IMG/VR virus record: IMGVR_UViG_3300044621_001801
Location: 1-35,453 of that record
Length of the DNA stretch: 35,453 bases
Reading direction: 5' to 3' (one strand)
From: a virus
Of the stretch, positions 8,809 to 15,392 are shown one piece after another (positions within the stretch are counted from its first letter, which is position 1; each line of letters opens with the position of its first letter). Position numbers and translations under genes: made by a program. The notes below the pieces were generated by a model. The model worked only from the letters and a program-made list of their open reading frames with translations, did no database searches and was not told the DNA's origin.

Positions 8809-11073
8809 ATGGCCGATCAGATTTACAAAGTCCGAGATCCTCAAGGCAACATCCGCGAGATTCGCGGGCCTGCGGGCGCCTCAGATGAAGAAGTTATCGC
8901 ACAAGCCAAAAGGCTGTTTGCTGCGCAGCAACAAGCCGCACCATCAACGCCACCGAACCAAATTCCTGGCGCCGGCCCCTACGTTGCGCCACCGGCCGCA
9001 CCTGCTGGCCCAACCACGCGGCAGCGTGTGGCGCAGATGATCGGGCCTACCATTGAAGGCCTTGGCACTGCCGGCGGCGCGGCTTTGGGAACACCGGCAG
9101 GCCCTCTTGCCATGCTTGGCGGCGCTGGTGCGGGCTACAGCGCGGCACGCGGTATCAACCGCTTGATTGCCGGCGACGACGAGCCGCTGACCATGCCACA
9201 GGCACTGGAACGCACGGCGCGGGAAACGCTGTCTGGCGCGACGATAGAGGCCGCAGGCCGAGGCGTTGTTGCCCCCGCTTTTGCCAAGGCCGCTGAATAC
9301 GGTAGCAGGCTCGGCAACATCAAGCTAGACACGTACTTGAAAGCGCTTGAAAACAAGGGCGACGATATTCTTGCTGCATTGCGCGGCCCGCGTGCCGCTA
9401 CGCCTGGCGCCATCCCTGCTGCCGGAGAGGTTGCCGCCACCGCAGGCACTCCGGGCTTTGCAACGTTGCAAGCGCGCGCCGCAGAGGTGCCGGGGCTTGC
9501 CGGCGAATACGCATTTATGCAGGCCCAAACGACGGCGGCTCAACGTGCTCAACAGGCCAGAGGCCAAGAAAGAGCCGGCAGAGTGCTGAACCAGCTTGAG
9601 CAGCGTATGGGAACGGCACTGCAGCCGGCAAACGTCGAAGATGTGGGATCTGCTCTTTTTCAATCTGCAGAAGCCAAGCGCAAAGCGCTGAAGGCCAACG
9701 TCATTGAGCCAGCCTATCAAGCCGCCTTCAAAGAGGCGGGCAACTCAAAGATTGATCTTGCCAGCGTGGTGCGTCAAGCTGAGGACATCCTTGGCAAAAA
9801 GTTGTCGGAATTTGATCCATCAACGGCGCCGGAGACGGTGCGCAAGTTGGCGCAGTTGGCGCGTAAACCTGAGCCATTGCCTGTCGGCCGTGGCTTGGTA
9901 TCTCAAAGACTAACTGCGCAACGAGCGCCAGAAACCCCAACGGCAACGCTGCAACAACTGGACGACATTCGCAAGGCCGTCAATGCGGACATTGCTGCCG
10001 GAAAGTTGTCCTCAGATCCTGCGGCAGCGACTAGGCTTCGCAACTTAGGCCAAATTCACGGCGCCATTGACGATGCGGTTTCTACATCGACAACGCTAAG
10101 CGATGCTGCCAAGCAAAAGTATGCTGAAGCGCTGAATTTGTACCGAGAACAGTACGTCCCGCAATTTAAGACGGGAGTCAACGCGCAACTGTTTAAGACC
10201 ACCGGGCTGAACGAGCCAAAAATCAAGCCGGAAGATGTGGTTGTTAAGTATTTTCAACCGCGCGGCGTATCTGAAGCCCAGAACTTTGTCACGATGTTTG
10301 GCAAAGACCCGGGCGCCATGCGCGTGATGCGCTCTGGAATTGAAGATTTGTACACGCGCGAGGTTGGAACGTTTACGCCAGAGGCTCACGCAGCGTTTTT
10401 GAAGAAGTACGCCGACCCGATCCGCGTGCTTGACGCTGCCGGCATGAACACGTTGCAACGCATCAACATTGTTGGCGTCAACGCCGCGCGTCACGCTCGG
10501 GTGCAAGAAATTGCTGAGCGAGCCAACATTAAGCTCCCCGATCCATTGCCGGCCGGCGCTACAGCGGATGCCGTTCAGTCGCGCATTGACCAGTTGACAA
10601 AGGGCCTGACGCCACAACAATTGAGCCACATAAACGCGGTTCAACAAGACCTGTTGCGGCGCGGAGAATATGAGCGATTGGTCAAGGCTGGTGCGGCAAC
10701 CGGAATTGACATCAAGGGCCTTGGTACGGAAACCGGTAAAGAAATTGGTTTGCCGCTCCCCAACTTTCTGAACGTTGCGCTGACGGTGTTCAACAACACC
10801 GCCAAACGCCTTGCTTTGCGTTTGGACAACAAGCTGGCGCTGGAAATTGCCCGCGAAATGACCGACCCGGCCTTGGCCGCACGCTCGGTTGAAAAAGCGC
10901 TTCAATTGCAACGTCAAAGAGCAACTGGCGGCGGATCTGTTGCTACGCAACTGCAGCCAGAGCGTCTTGGGCGGGCAGTGACTACTACTGCCGGCGTTGA
11001 GATCGCCCCTAGGGCAGAGCCGGTGCGGTCCAATTCTCTTGCCCCCCAGCCCGTCAACGCCCTCGCCCCATGA
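8809..11073 (+). CDS. Large ejection-type internal virion protein
   Basis: 754 aa. The start chosen is ATG 8809, because the GAGGTGAGC site sits just before it and overlaps the preceding stop; GTG 8803 is the alternative. Residues ~1-45 (YKVRDPQGNIREIRGPAGAS, then DEEVIAQAKRLF) are a small N-terminal module seen at the front of many phage ejection or structural proteins. A Gly/Ala-rich hydrophobic stretch at ~75-110 is followed by more than 500 residues of charged helices. By order and size it takes the place of P22 gp16, the third ejected protein. No transglycosylase motif was found. It ends in an ATGA overlap with the HExxH gene. Confidence 0.65.
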   Translation: MADQIYKVRDPQGNIREIRGPAGASDEEVIAQAKRLFAAQQQAAPSTPPNQIPGAGPYVAPPAAPAGPTTRQRVAQMIGPTIEGLGTAGGAALGTPAGPLAMLGGAGAGYSAARGINRLIAGDDEPLTMPQALERTARETLSGATIEAAGRGVVAPAFAKAAEYGSRLGNIKLDTYLKALENKGDDILAALRGPRAATPGAIPAAGEVAATAGTPGFATLQARAAEVPGLAGEYAFMQAQTTAAQRAQQARGQERAGRVLNQLEQRMGTALQPANVEDVGSALFQSAEAKRKALKANVIEPAYQAAFKEAGNSKIDLASVVRQAEDILGKKLSEFDPSTAPETVRKLAQLARKPEPLPVGRGLVSQRLTAQRAPETPTATLQQLDDIRKAVNADIAAGKLSSDPAAATRLRNLGQIHGAIDDAVSTSTTLSDAAKQKYAEALNLYREQYVPQFKTGVNAQLFKTTGLNEPKIKPEDVVVKYFQPRGVSEAQNFVTMFGKDPGAMRVMRSGIEDLYTREVGTFTPEAHAAFLKKYADPIRVLDAAGMNTLQRINIVGVNAARHARVQEIAERANIKLPDPLPAGATADAVQSRIDQLTKGLTPQQLSHINAVQQDLLRRGEYERLVKAGAATGIDIKGLGTETGKEIGLPLPNFLNVALTVFNNTAKRLALRLDNKLALEIAREMTDPALAARSVEKALQLQRQRATGGGSVATQLQPERLGRAVTTTAGVEIAPRAEPVRSNSLAPQPVNALAP

Positions 11074-11336
11074 CCCCCAAACCCGCCCGCCACATCATCG
11101 CCTGGACCCTGCGCCGCTTCGGCTTCGCAGGCGTGGCGCTGGCGCCGTGGGGCATCTACATCCTGCCGGAAGCCATGTACAGCCAGCGGCTGACCCGGCA
11201 TGAACAGCAGCACTGGCGGCAGTACAAGCGCATGGGGTTGCTGCGATACTACGCTGTGTACTTGTGGCTGTTGTTGCGCCACGGTTACCGCAACCACCCT
11301 ATGGAAGTCGAAGCGAGATCAGCGGAACAGCTATGA
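11070..11336 (+). CDS. Small HExxH protein in the lysis cassette (possible metallopeptidase)
   Basis: 88 aa, translationally coupled on both sides (ATGA overlaps with the ejection gene and the holin). Residues 18-36 form a hydrophobic segment (GFAGVALAPWGIYILP). The zincin-type motif H44-E45-Q46-Q47-H48 follows, with E79 and E81 about 30 residues on as possible third ligands, in a pattern like HExxH-RQYxxxG-LRY...HPMExEA. A membrane-proximal metallopeptidase acting during lysis or on the cell envelope is possible. A degenerate, non-catalytic HExxH is equally possible. The position in front of the holin is seen; the activity is inferred. Confidence 0.7.
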   Translation: MTPKPARHIIAWTLRRFGFAGVALAPWGIYILPEAMYSQRLTRHEQQHWRQYKRMGLLRYYAVYLWLLLRHGYRNHPMEVEARSAEQL

Positions 11337-11539
11337 ACCTGACACTTCAGCAAAAGGCAGACGTGGCGACCGAGGCCGCAAAAGCTGCACCGCCAGTTAC
11401 CATCGTTGGTGCTACGATTGCCGGCATGCAGGTCAACGATTTGATTTTGTGGGCCACCTTGGTCTACCTTGTACTGCAGATCGGCTTCTTGCTCTACCGC
11501 TGGGGCAGGATGCACTTTCAAGGCAAGGCCGACGAGTGA
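11333..11539 (+). CDS. Holin-like small membrane protein
   Basis: 68 aa from ATG 11333, which overlaps the previous stop. It has an N-terminal amphipathic stretch (LTLQQKADVATEAAKAAPPV), then a hydrophobic region from ~23 to ~53 (TIVGATIAGM, then NDLILWATLVYLVLQIGFLL), and a short charged C terminus. Size, topology and the place directly before the endolysin fit a phage holin with one or two membrane segments. It would control endolysin release or SAR-endolysin activation by collapsing the membrane potential. Family assignment is by context and topology. Confidence 0.75.
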   Translation: MNLTLQQKADVATEAAKAAPPVTIVGATIAGMQVNDLILWATLVYLVLQIGFLLYRWGRMHFQGKADE

Positions 11540-11994
11540 ACGTCCGCGTTGTCATCGGCGCGCTGAGCCTCTCAGCGTCGGCGCTGGTGGGCATCGCCCT
11601 GCATGAAGGCTACCGCGGCGAAGCATATATCCCGGTCAAGGGCGACGTCCCGACCATCGGATTCGGCACGACTGCCGGCGTGAAACCCGGCGACCGCATC
11701 GAGCCCGTGCAGGCGCTGGTGCGCAAGCTCGCCGACGTGCAGCGCTTCGAGGGTGCGCTCAAGGAATGTGTGCGGGTGCCGCTGCATCAGTACGAATACG
11801 ATGCCTTCATGTCCTTGGCGTACAACATCGGCCCGGGCGCGTTCTGCGGCTCCACGCTGGTGCGCCGGCTGAACGCGGGCGACTACACGGGCGCCTGCAA
11901 TGAGATCCTGCGCTGGGATCGCTTCCGCGGCGAACCCCTGCGCGGCCTGACTCTACGCCGCCAGGCTGAGAGCCGGCAGTGCCTCGGCCAATGA
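11536..11994 (+). CDS. Endolysin, GH24 lysozyme family, SAR-type
   Basis: 152 aa from GTG 11536 in a GTGA overlap with the holin. Residues 5-22 form a weakly hydrophobic Gly/Ala/Ser segment (VVIGALSLSASALVGIAL) ending next to HEGYRGEAY, the pattern of a signal-anchor-release domain. Catalytic Glu is E24; the downstream GDVPTIGFGTT supplies D37 and T40 as candidates for the rest of the E-D-T triad. The AYNIGPGAFCGSTL segment is the usual mid-domain signature. Cysteines in the C-terminal half could form disulfides in the periplasm. It cleaves the glycan strands of murein. Length is normal for the family. Confidence 0.92.
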   Translation: MNVRVVIGALSLSASALVGIALHEGYRGEAYIPVKGDVPTIGFGTTAGVKPGDRIEPVQALVRKLADVQRFEGALKECVRVPLHQYEYDAFMSLAYNIGPGAFCGSTLVRRLNAGDYTGACNEILRWDRFRGEPLRGLTLRRQAESRQCLGQ

Positions 11995-12548
11995 TAGACC
12001 GCACCATCTCCTACATCCTTGGCGCCGTGTGCGTCGGCCTAGCGGCAACGTGCGGCGTGCTTGCATGGGAGCTCAACGTCGCCGAGCGATCCGAGCAACG
12101 GCTGCGCACTACACTGGCCACAGAACGCGCAGAACGTGCTCAGGAGCGCGAAAAACTGATGGCCGAGGCCCTTGCCGCCAGCGAAGCCGCGCGAGCCTTG
12201 GAAGCACGCTGGCAAGCCCAGCACACGGAGGTGCAGACCGATGCCCAAGCCAAGATCCGCGCTGCAGCTGTTGACGCTGCTCGTGCTCGCACTGCTGCTG
12301 ACGGCCTGCAGCGCCGTGCCGAAATCATCGCCGCCCAGTGCGCCAATCCAACCCGCGACCGTGCCGACCCTTCCTTTGGAAGCCAGGCAGCCCCAGACCC
12401 CGGAGTGGTGCTCACCAACCTGCTCAGAGGGGTTGCGCAAGCGGCTGCAGAGTTTGCTGCCGTAGCCGACGCCCGCGGCGCTGCCGGCGCCGCCTGCGAG
12501 CGGGCCTACGACGCTATCTCAGCACCAAGTCGGCCACCAGCACCGTAA
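11991..12548 (+). CDS. Rz-like inner-membrane spanin
   Basis: 185 aa from ATG 11991 in an ATGA overlap with the endolysin. An N-terminal membrane helix (ISYILGAVCVGLAATCGVLAW) is followed by a long Arg/Glu/Ala coiled coil through about residue 105. This is the architecture of the i-spanin, which joins the outer-membrane partner Rz1 to fuse the two membranes in the last lysis step. The C-terminal part is Ala-rich with several cysteines. The Rz1 frame lies wholly inside it. The end overlaps the convergent minus-strand gene by 35 bases. Confidence 0.85.
   Translation: MIDRTISYILGAVCVGLAATCGVLAWELNVAERSEQRLRTTLATERAERAQEREKLMAEALAASEAARALEARWQAQHTEVQTDAQAKIRAAAVDAARARTAADGLQRRAEIIAAQCANPTRDRADPSFGSQAAPDPGVVLTNLLRGVAQAAAEFAAVADARGAAGAACERAYDAISAPSRPPAP
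12241..12465 (+). CDS. Rz1-like outer-membrane lipoprotein spanin nested in Rz
   Basis: 74 aa in an alternative frame entirely within Rz. It has a short basic start (MPKPRSA), a hydrophobic signal (LQLLTLLVLALLL) and the lipobox L20-T21-A22-C23, followed by the Pro-rich mature region (SSPPSAPIQPATVP) that marks Rz1 proteins. After lipid attachment at C23 it would sit in the outer membrane and bind Rz across the periplasm. Full nesting is the lambda-type arrangement. No strong ribosome site is visible before the ATG. Confidence 0.88.
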   Translation: MPKPRSALQLLTLLVLALLLTACSAVPKSSPPSAPIQPATVPTLPLEARQPQTPEWCSPTCSEGLRKRLQSLLP

Positions 12549-12699
12549 CAACGATTGCCGTCAGGGCAAGCCAGACCCAGAACGCTTCGGGGAGCGTTTC
12601 CGGGTCTTCGGCTCCGAGTTCTGTGCAGGCTTCCGCCGGGTCGAGAGGCTCGGACTCACCAAGCGTTCGTGAGTCGTGAACCGATGCAGATTCGCGCAT
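12514..12699 (-). CDS. Small C-terminally anchored membrane protein
   Basis: 61 aa. The start at 12699 is set by a strong GGAGG 5 bases upstream of the ATG. The first ~37 residues are acidic and soluble (ESEPLDPAEACTELGAEDPE), and a single membrane helix ends the protein (FWVWLALTAIVVTVLVADL). It is the last gene of the early-left operon, overlapping the zinc-ribbon frame for most of its length and Rz convergently. The function is unknown. The type, a small tail-anchored membrane protein, is seen in many phages as a superinfection or lysis modulator, but nothing here proves that. Confidence 0.6.
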   Translation of the reverse strand: MRESASVHDSRTLGESEPLDPAEACTELGAEDPETLPEAFWVWLALTAIVVTVLVADLVLR

Positions 12700-12779
12700 T
12701 CGTACCTCCGTCGGGTGTGCGCCATCTCTCGGCGCGTTTCCAACATTCTGGCCCACTTACCGCACAGTGGGCAGTTCAC
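12561..12779 (-). CDS. Zinc-ribbon protein resembling the NrdR N-terminal region
   Basis: 72 aa from a GTG. The N-terminal ~42 residues hold MNCPLCGKW, then RMLETRRE, then RRRYECANLHRFTTHERL. This follows the layout of NrdR-type zinc ribbons (CPxCG, then a RRRxxC region, then RFTT-E) with one Cys replaced by the C-x3-H of CANLH. It is probably a zinc-dependent DNA- or RNA-binding protein. The last ~28 residues are Arg/Ser/Pro-rich and overlap the membrane-protein frame, so the zinc ribbon may be the only selected part. Confidence 0.6.
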   Translation of the reverse strand: MNCPLCGKWARMLETRREMAHTRRRYECANLHRFTTHERLVSPSLSTRRKPAQNSEPKTRKRSPKRSGSGLP

Positions 12780-12972
12780 GGTGCGCCTCGGTCATGCGGA
12801 TGAGCCTGCGGGCATCGGTTTCCGTCAGGCCCGGGATCTTAACCTCAAACCAAATGCGGCCAACCTCGTCATCCGTCAGCCGGCGGCGCAAGCGCTCGTT
12901 TTCAACGATCAACGCGCGCATCTGCTGGTGCAGGTCGGAGCAGATGCGGTCGTGAGTTTCGACGGTGATCAT
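12757..12972 (-). CDS. Small helical protein, unknown function
   Basis: 71 aa, ATGA-overlapping the upstream gene. Residues ~13-35 (HQQMRALIVENERLRRRLTDDE) form a short Leu-heptad coiled coil; the remainder (VKIPGLTETDARRLIRMTEAHR) is helical and charged. I do not recognise the family. The 3' end overlaps the zinc-ribbon start by 23 bases. Confidence 0.6.
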   Translation of the reverse strand: MITVETHDRICSDLHQQMRALIVENERLRRRLTDDEVGRIWFEVKIPGLTETDARRLIRMTEAHRELPTVR

Positions 12973-13244
12973 GGTGTTGCGTCCTCAATAAAACGGGCGA
13001 TGCACCCTCCGAAGTTGGTGCTCGGGTGGGCTACGTCCCACTGGCGGGCGATCTGGGCGCAGCGCTGGCGTTCTTCGATTGCGCCGTTTTGGCGCTCTGC
13101 CTCCATTGCCAGCTTGATTGCTGGCATTGAAGCCGCAGAGAAACGCTTTTCAAGCGCAACGGCAAACCGCTGGAAGTGCGCTTCGTCGCCCCGGTGCTGG
13201 CCTGCGGTTTCGTTCATCAGGGTGGCGATTTCGTTGTCAGTCAT
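12969..13244 (-). CDS. Small phage protein, unknown function
   Basis: 91 aa with AAGGAG upstream of the ATG at 13244, which overlaps the stop of the preceding gene. It is charged and mainly helical, starting TDNEIATLMNETAG and containing MEAERQNGAIEERQRCAQIA, a style common in accessory early regions of proteobacterial phages. No catalytic or membrane signature is visible. Confidence 0.65.
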   Translation of the reverse strand: MTDNEIATLMNETAGQHRGDEAHFQRFAVALEKRFSAASMPAIKLAMEAERQNGAIEERQRCAQIARQWDVAHPSTNFGGCIARFIEDATP

Positions 13245-13609
13245 ATCTTGCTCCTTGCACGGATGGCGGCGGCGCAGCGACGAGCTTCAGCCCCATTCCT
13301 GATGATTAGGTACTGCCCATTCACAGCAGATTTGTCTGCGCTTGCGGATACGGCGTCGCACTCCTTCGCACACGCCTCACGCTCCATCAACAGCCCCTCC
13401 GCAATCTGCGTTCCGAGGTGGTCCAGCAGGTCTTCGACGGTATCTCCATGCCCAGTGGCGTAGCCGCAGTTGCGCATCCAGTGGGCGAGTTTCTCGCGCT
13501 CTGCTGCGGCGACAAGGGCGGCGAAACGATACCGCGTGAAGTCCTCACCCGCCTTGATGGCGTCGTGCTGCGCTTGGAACCACATGGTGTCAAGTTCGGC
13601 GTTGGTCAT
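13241..13609 (-). CDS. Conserved early phage protein of the EREACAKxC type
   Basis: 122 aa. The ATG at 13609 has an excellent AGGAGG-type site that lies inside the upstream 27-codon gene. The middle contains CGYATGHGDTVEDLLDHLG and the C-terminal half MEREACAKECDAV ... RNGAEARRCAAAIRAR, a helical pattern with paired cysteines that recurs in early-region proteins of many phages. Its function is not known to me. It is coupled by ATGA overlap to the next gene. Confidence 0.75.
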   Translation of the reverse strand: MTNAELDTMWFQAQHDAIKAGEDFTRYRFAALVAAAEREKLAHWMRNCGYATGHGDTVEDLLDHLGTQIAEGLLMEREACAKECDAVSASADKSAVNGQYLIIRNGAEARRCAAAIRARSKI

Positions 13610-13689
13610 GTCTTCCTCCTAATCCACCGCCACAGCGGCAACAGCGTCAATCCGTTGACGAAGCCGCGCAGGAAAGCGCGGAGTTTCAT
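13606..13689 (-). CDS. 27-aa Trp/Arg-rich micro-protein between coupled genes
   Basis: The peptide is basic with a hydrophobic core (MKLRAFLRGFVNGLTLLPLW, then RWIRRKT). Its ATG overlaps the stop of the upstream gene (ATGA), and its own stop overlaps the ATG of the downstream gene (ATGA). The ribosome site of the downstream gene lies within its last codons. It could be a real membrane-active micro-protein, or a coupling cistron that hands ribosomes on. The perfect start/stop joins on both sides argue that it is translated. Confidence 0.55.
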   Translation of the reverse strand: MKLRAFLRGFVNGLTLLPLWRWIRRKT

Positions 13690-13913
13690 GCTTGCCCCTC
13701 CGCTTTGGCGATGGCGGCGCGGGCGTTATGCAAAGCCATACCGTATGCGTTTAAATCCTGCGCAGTGGTCAAGTCCTTCAACGACTCCAGCAGTTCCTGA
13801 TTCACCGCGTGCAGGCGGCGCAGTTCGGCTGCGGCTTCGCGTTCAATCCAGCTACTGTCGTTGCCGTGGTCTATAAGATTAGCCAGCCGCAGGGCTTCGG
13901 GTTGGTCAGCCAT
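13686..13913 (-). CDS. Small helical phage protein
   Basis: 75 aa, ATG with AAGGAG at the correct spacing. The sequence (MADQPEALRLANLID, SWIEREAAAELRRLHAVNQE, ALHNARAAIAKAEG) is the widespread early-region type with a predicted helical bundle or coiled coil. It is a conserved phage protein without a known function. It overlaps the 46-codon gene upstream by 8 bases and ends in ATGA with the 27-codon gene. Confidence 0.75.
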   Translation of the reverse strand: MADQPEALRLANLIDHGNDSSWIEREAAAELRRLHAVNQELLESLKDLTTAQDLNAYGMALHNARAAIAKAEGQA

Positions 13914-14046
13914 TGTTCTTCTCCTTCCAACCCACTTCCATGTTTAGCCAACCGATGCCAATCCAAAAACCATGCAGATCGTCTCTACCAAACCCAAGTG
14001 CGGGCCACACCAAGCAGTGTGGTTGGTTTCTCTCAAAGTACATCAT
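13906..14046 (-). CDS. 46-aa Trp/Gly-rich protein
   Basis: Found by reading the gap. An AAGGAG lies upstream of ATGATG at 14046, and the first ATG overlaps the previous stop. The peptide is aromatic and compact (CLVWPALGFGRDDLHGFWIG, then IGWLNMEVGWKEKNNG). The WPALGFGR...FWIxIxWLN pattern resembles small phage proteins I have seen in early operons, of unknown role. The 3' end contains the ribosome site of the next gene. Confidence 0.65.
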   Translation of the reverse strand: MMYFERNQPHCLVWPALGFGRDDLHGFWIGIGWLNMEVGWKEKNNG

Positions 14047-14591
14047 GTGTTCTTCTCCTTCAGCGCCTGTTCAATGGCGCGGGCAACGGCACGTCCGAAG
14101 TGCATTTTTTCTTGATCTACCGCCCACCGTATGGCAGCGTCGCGCTCCTCCTCACTCAACGATTGCCACTCGCGGCGCGAGCGCACTTTTCTGCGCTGTA
14201 GGCTTCGTTGCTCGCCCAGCCATGCAATCGACCCCTTGTCTACCCACGCCTCCGCGTCCTGCTCCTGCTCCTGCTGCGCCAGCGCGGCGCGCTGCCACTC
14301 GCGGCGGGGTGGGCGTGCATATAGCGGCTCGGTGTACGTTGCCGCGCGGTCTTTGCCCCCGAGACCGTAATCGGTCTCCCACGCGGCCCTGCGTGCAACG
14401 CTCACGATGTCGTCCGTCGCGGGGTCTCGCCACGCCACCGGCTCCTGCTCCTGCTGCGCCAGCGCGGCGCGGAGGGCATCAATGACTTGGTTCAGCCTCA
14501 CATAGTCCGAATCGCTCATGAAGCGCGTGGCTTTGTCCATTGCCCCCAGCGCCTGCTCCAGCACTGCGCGGGGTACGGTGATGGTGGTCAT
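14043..14591 (-). CDS. Modular early protein with duplicated LAQQEQE segments
   Basis: 182 aa from ATG 14591 (AAGGAAGAAGC upstream), overlapping the DUF551 gene stop. The first 45 residues (TVPRAVLEQALGAMDKATRF) match the N terminus of the next gene upstream (VTVDRAVLEQALEALEHI), so the two are paralogous modules. Then comes EQEPVAWRDP ... YTEPLYARPP, a recurring phage early-region pattern. A second LAQQEQEQ copy follows, encoded by an exact 31-base direct repeat. The C-terminal part (SEEERDAAIRWAVDQEKMHF) is a charged helix. The function is unknown. Confidence 0.7.
   Translation of the reverse strand: MTTITVPRAVLEQALGAMDKATRFMSDSDYVRLNQVIDALRAALAQQEQEPVAWRDPATDDIVSVARRAAWETDYGLGGKDRAATYTEPLYARPPRREWQRAALAQQEQEQDAEAWVDKGSIAWLGEQRSLQRRKVRSRREWQSLSEEERDAAIRWAVDQEKMHFGRAVARAIEQALKEKNT
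14261..14471. repeat. Exact 31-base direct repeat (14261-14291 and 14441-14471)
   Basis: Both copies begin GCTCCTGCTCCTGCTGCGCC and run identically through 31 bases, 180 bases apart and in the same codon phase. They encode the repeated ALAQQEQE segment on the minus strand. They look like the scar of an in-frame duplication or module exchange. Confidence 0.9.
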
Positions 14592-14992
14592 GCTTCTTCC
14601 TTTCGTGGTGCTGCTGGCAGCGGCATCCAATGCGTCGGTTCGCCTTCGTGAATCGCAACCTCGGTGTAGTCATCCCAGTTGTCGATGCACTCATACCAGC
14701 CGGCTTCAAGACCGACACCATCGCCGTCTGTTTCCGCCGCCTGCTCGTCGGTGATCCATCGAGCTATCACCGTTCGAGGAAGGCTGTTACGGTTCAGGTA
14801 GAACATGATCACCTTTCTCCCTGTCTGGGGTGCTGTGGCAATCGGCTGCCAGGAGTCCTGCGCCAGTGCGACGCGGAGGGCGGTGATGGCCTTATTGCCT
14901 GCTTTTGGCAAACTTATGTAGTAATGCTCAATGTGCTCCAACGCCTCCAGCGCCTGCTCTAGCACTGCGCGGTCAACGGTGACGGCGTTCAC
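14588..14992 (-). CDS. DUF551-containing protein
   Basis: 134 aa from GTG 14992, the start that overlaps the upstream stop in GTGA. Residues ~1-45 are the VLEQALEALEHI helical module; ~47-130 are the DUF551 domain, starting SWQPIATAPQTGRKVIMFYL and ending EPTHWMPLPAAP. This domain is common in phage early regions, where the conserved Trp and Pro residues frame a small fold of unknown function. Confidence 0.85.
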   Translation of the reverse strand: MNAVTVDRAVLEQALEALEHIEHYYISLPKAGNKAITALRVALAQDSWQPIATAPQTGRKVIMFYLNRNSLPRTVIARWITDEQAAETDGDGVGLEAGWYECIDNWDDYTEVAIHEGEPTHWMPLPAAPRKEEA

Positions 14993-15210
14993 TTGATCCC
15001 CCCCGCCATAGCCAAAATCACAGCCACTGCACAAGCCACCGCAGCCACTGCCGGCAGCCACGTATCCAGCGCCGACTCCTCTGTCTGCGGCGGCTCCCAG
15101 TACGCTCGCGCGGGGCAGGCTCGGCCCTGTTCGCACTGCCCGTGGCAGCAGCGCTGCATCGGCTCAACGTCGGGGTCAAGCGCTTGGCGAATTTCCGTCT
15201 CGGTGTTCAT
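14989..15210 (-). CDS. Cys-rich small membrane protein (CHGQC...GRACP type)
   Basis: 73 aa. Residues ~19-36 carry a cysteine cluster (RCCHGQCEQGRACPAR) of the kind C-x-G-x-C-x2-GRACP seen in many Burkholderiales and gamma-proteobacterial phages. A C-terminal membrane helix follows (WLPAVAAVACAVAVILAMAG). The cluster may bind zinc on the cytosolic side. The function is unknown. ATGA and GTGA overlaps link it to both neighbours. Confidence 0.75.
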   Translation of the reverse strand: MNTETEIRQALDPDVEPMQRCCHGQCEQGRACPARAYWEPPQTEESALDTWLPAVAAVACAVAVILAMAGGIK

Positions 15211-15392
15211 ACGCGTTTCCTCATCTCGTACTCAACAACGTCTTCCAGTCGGTACACGATCCGCGCCCGGGTTCCTTCCCCGAGGCGAACGTGTGCCGGC
15301 CCCTTGCGCAAACGCCGCCACTCGGCCAGCGTGCGGGCAGTGATCCCCCAGCGCTTGGCCAGTTCAGCGGGCGTCAGGACCGCCGAGGTCAT
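15207..15392 (-). CDS. MerR/AlpA/excisionase-type helix-turn-helix protein
   Basis: 61 aa. The sequence LTPAELAKRWGITARTLAEW followed by RRLRKGPAHVRLGEG and RIVYRLEDVVEYE is the classic winged-helix layout of HTH_17/AlpA proteins: helix-turn-helix, wing, then the D(V/I)xxY helix. Such proteins act as excisionases or transcription regulators. With no integrase in the window, a regulatory role is as likely as excision. It sits between the RecT-like gene and the small membrane protein, joined by ATGA overlaps. Confidence 0.85.
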   Translation of the reverse strand: MTSAVLTPAELAKRWGITARTLAEWRRLRKGPAHVRLGEGTRARIVYRLEDVVEYEMRKRV

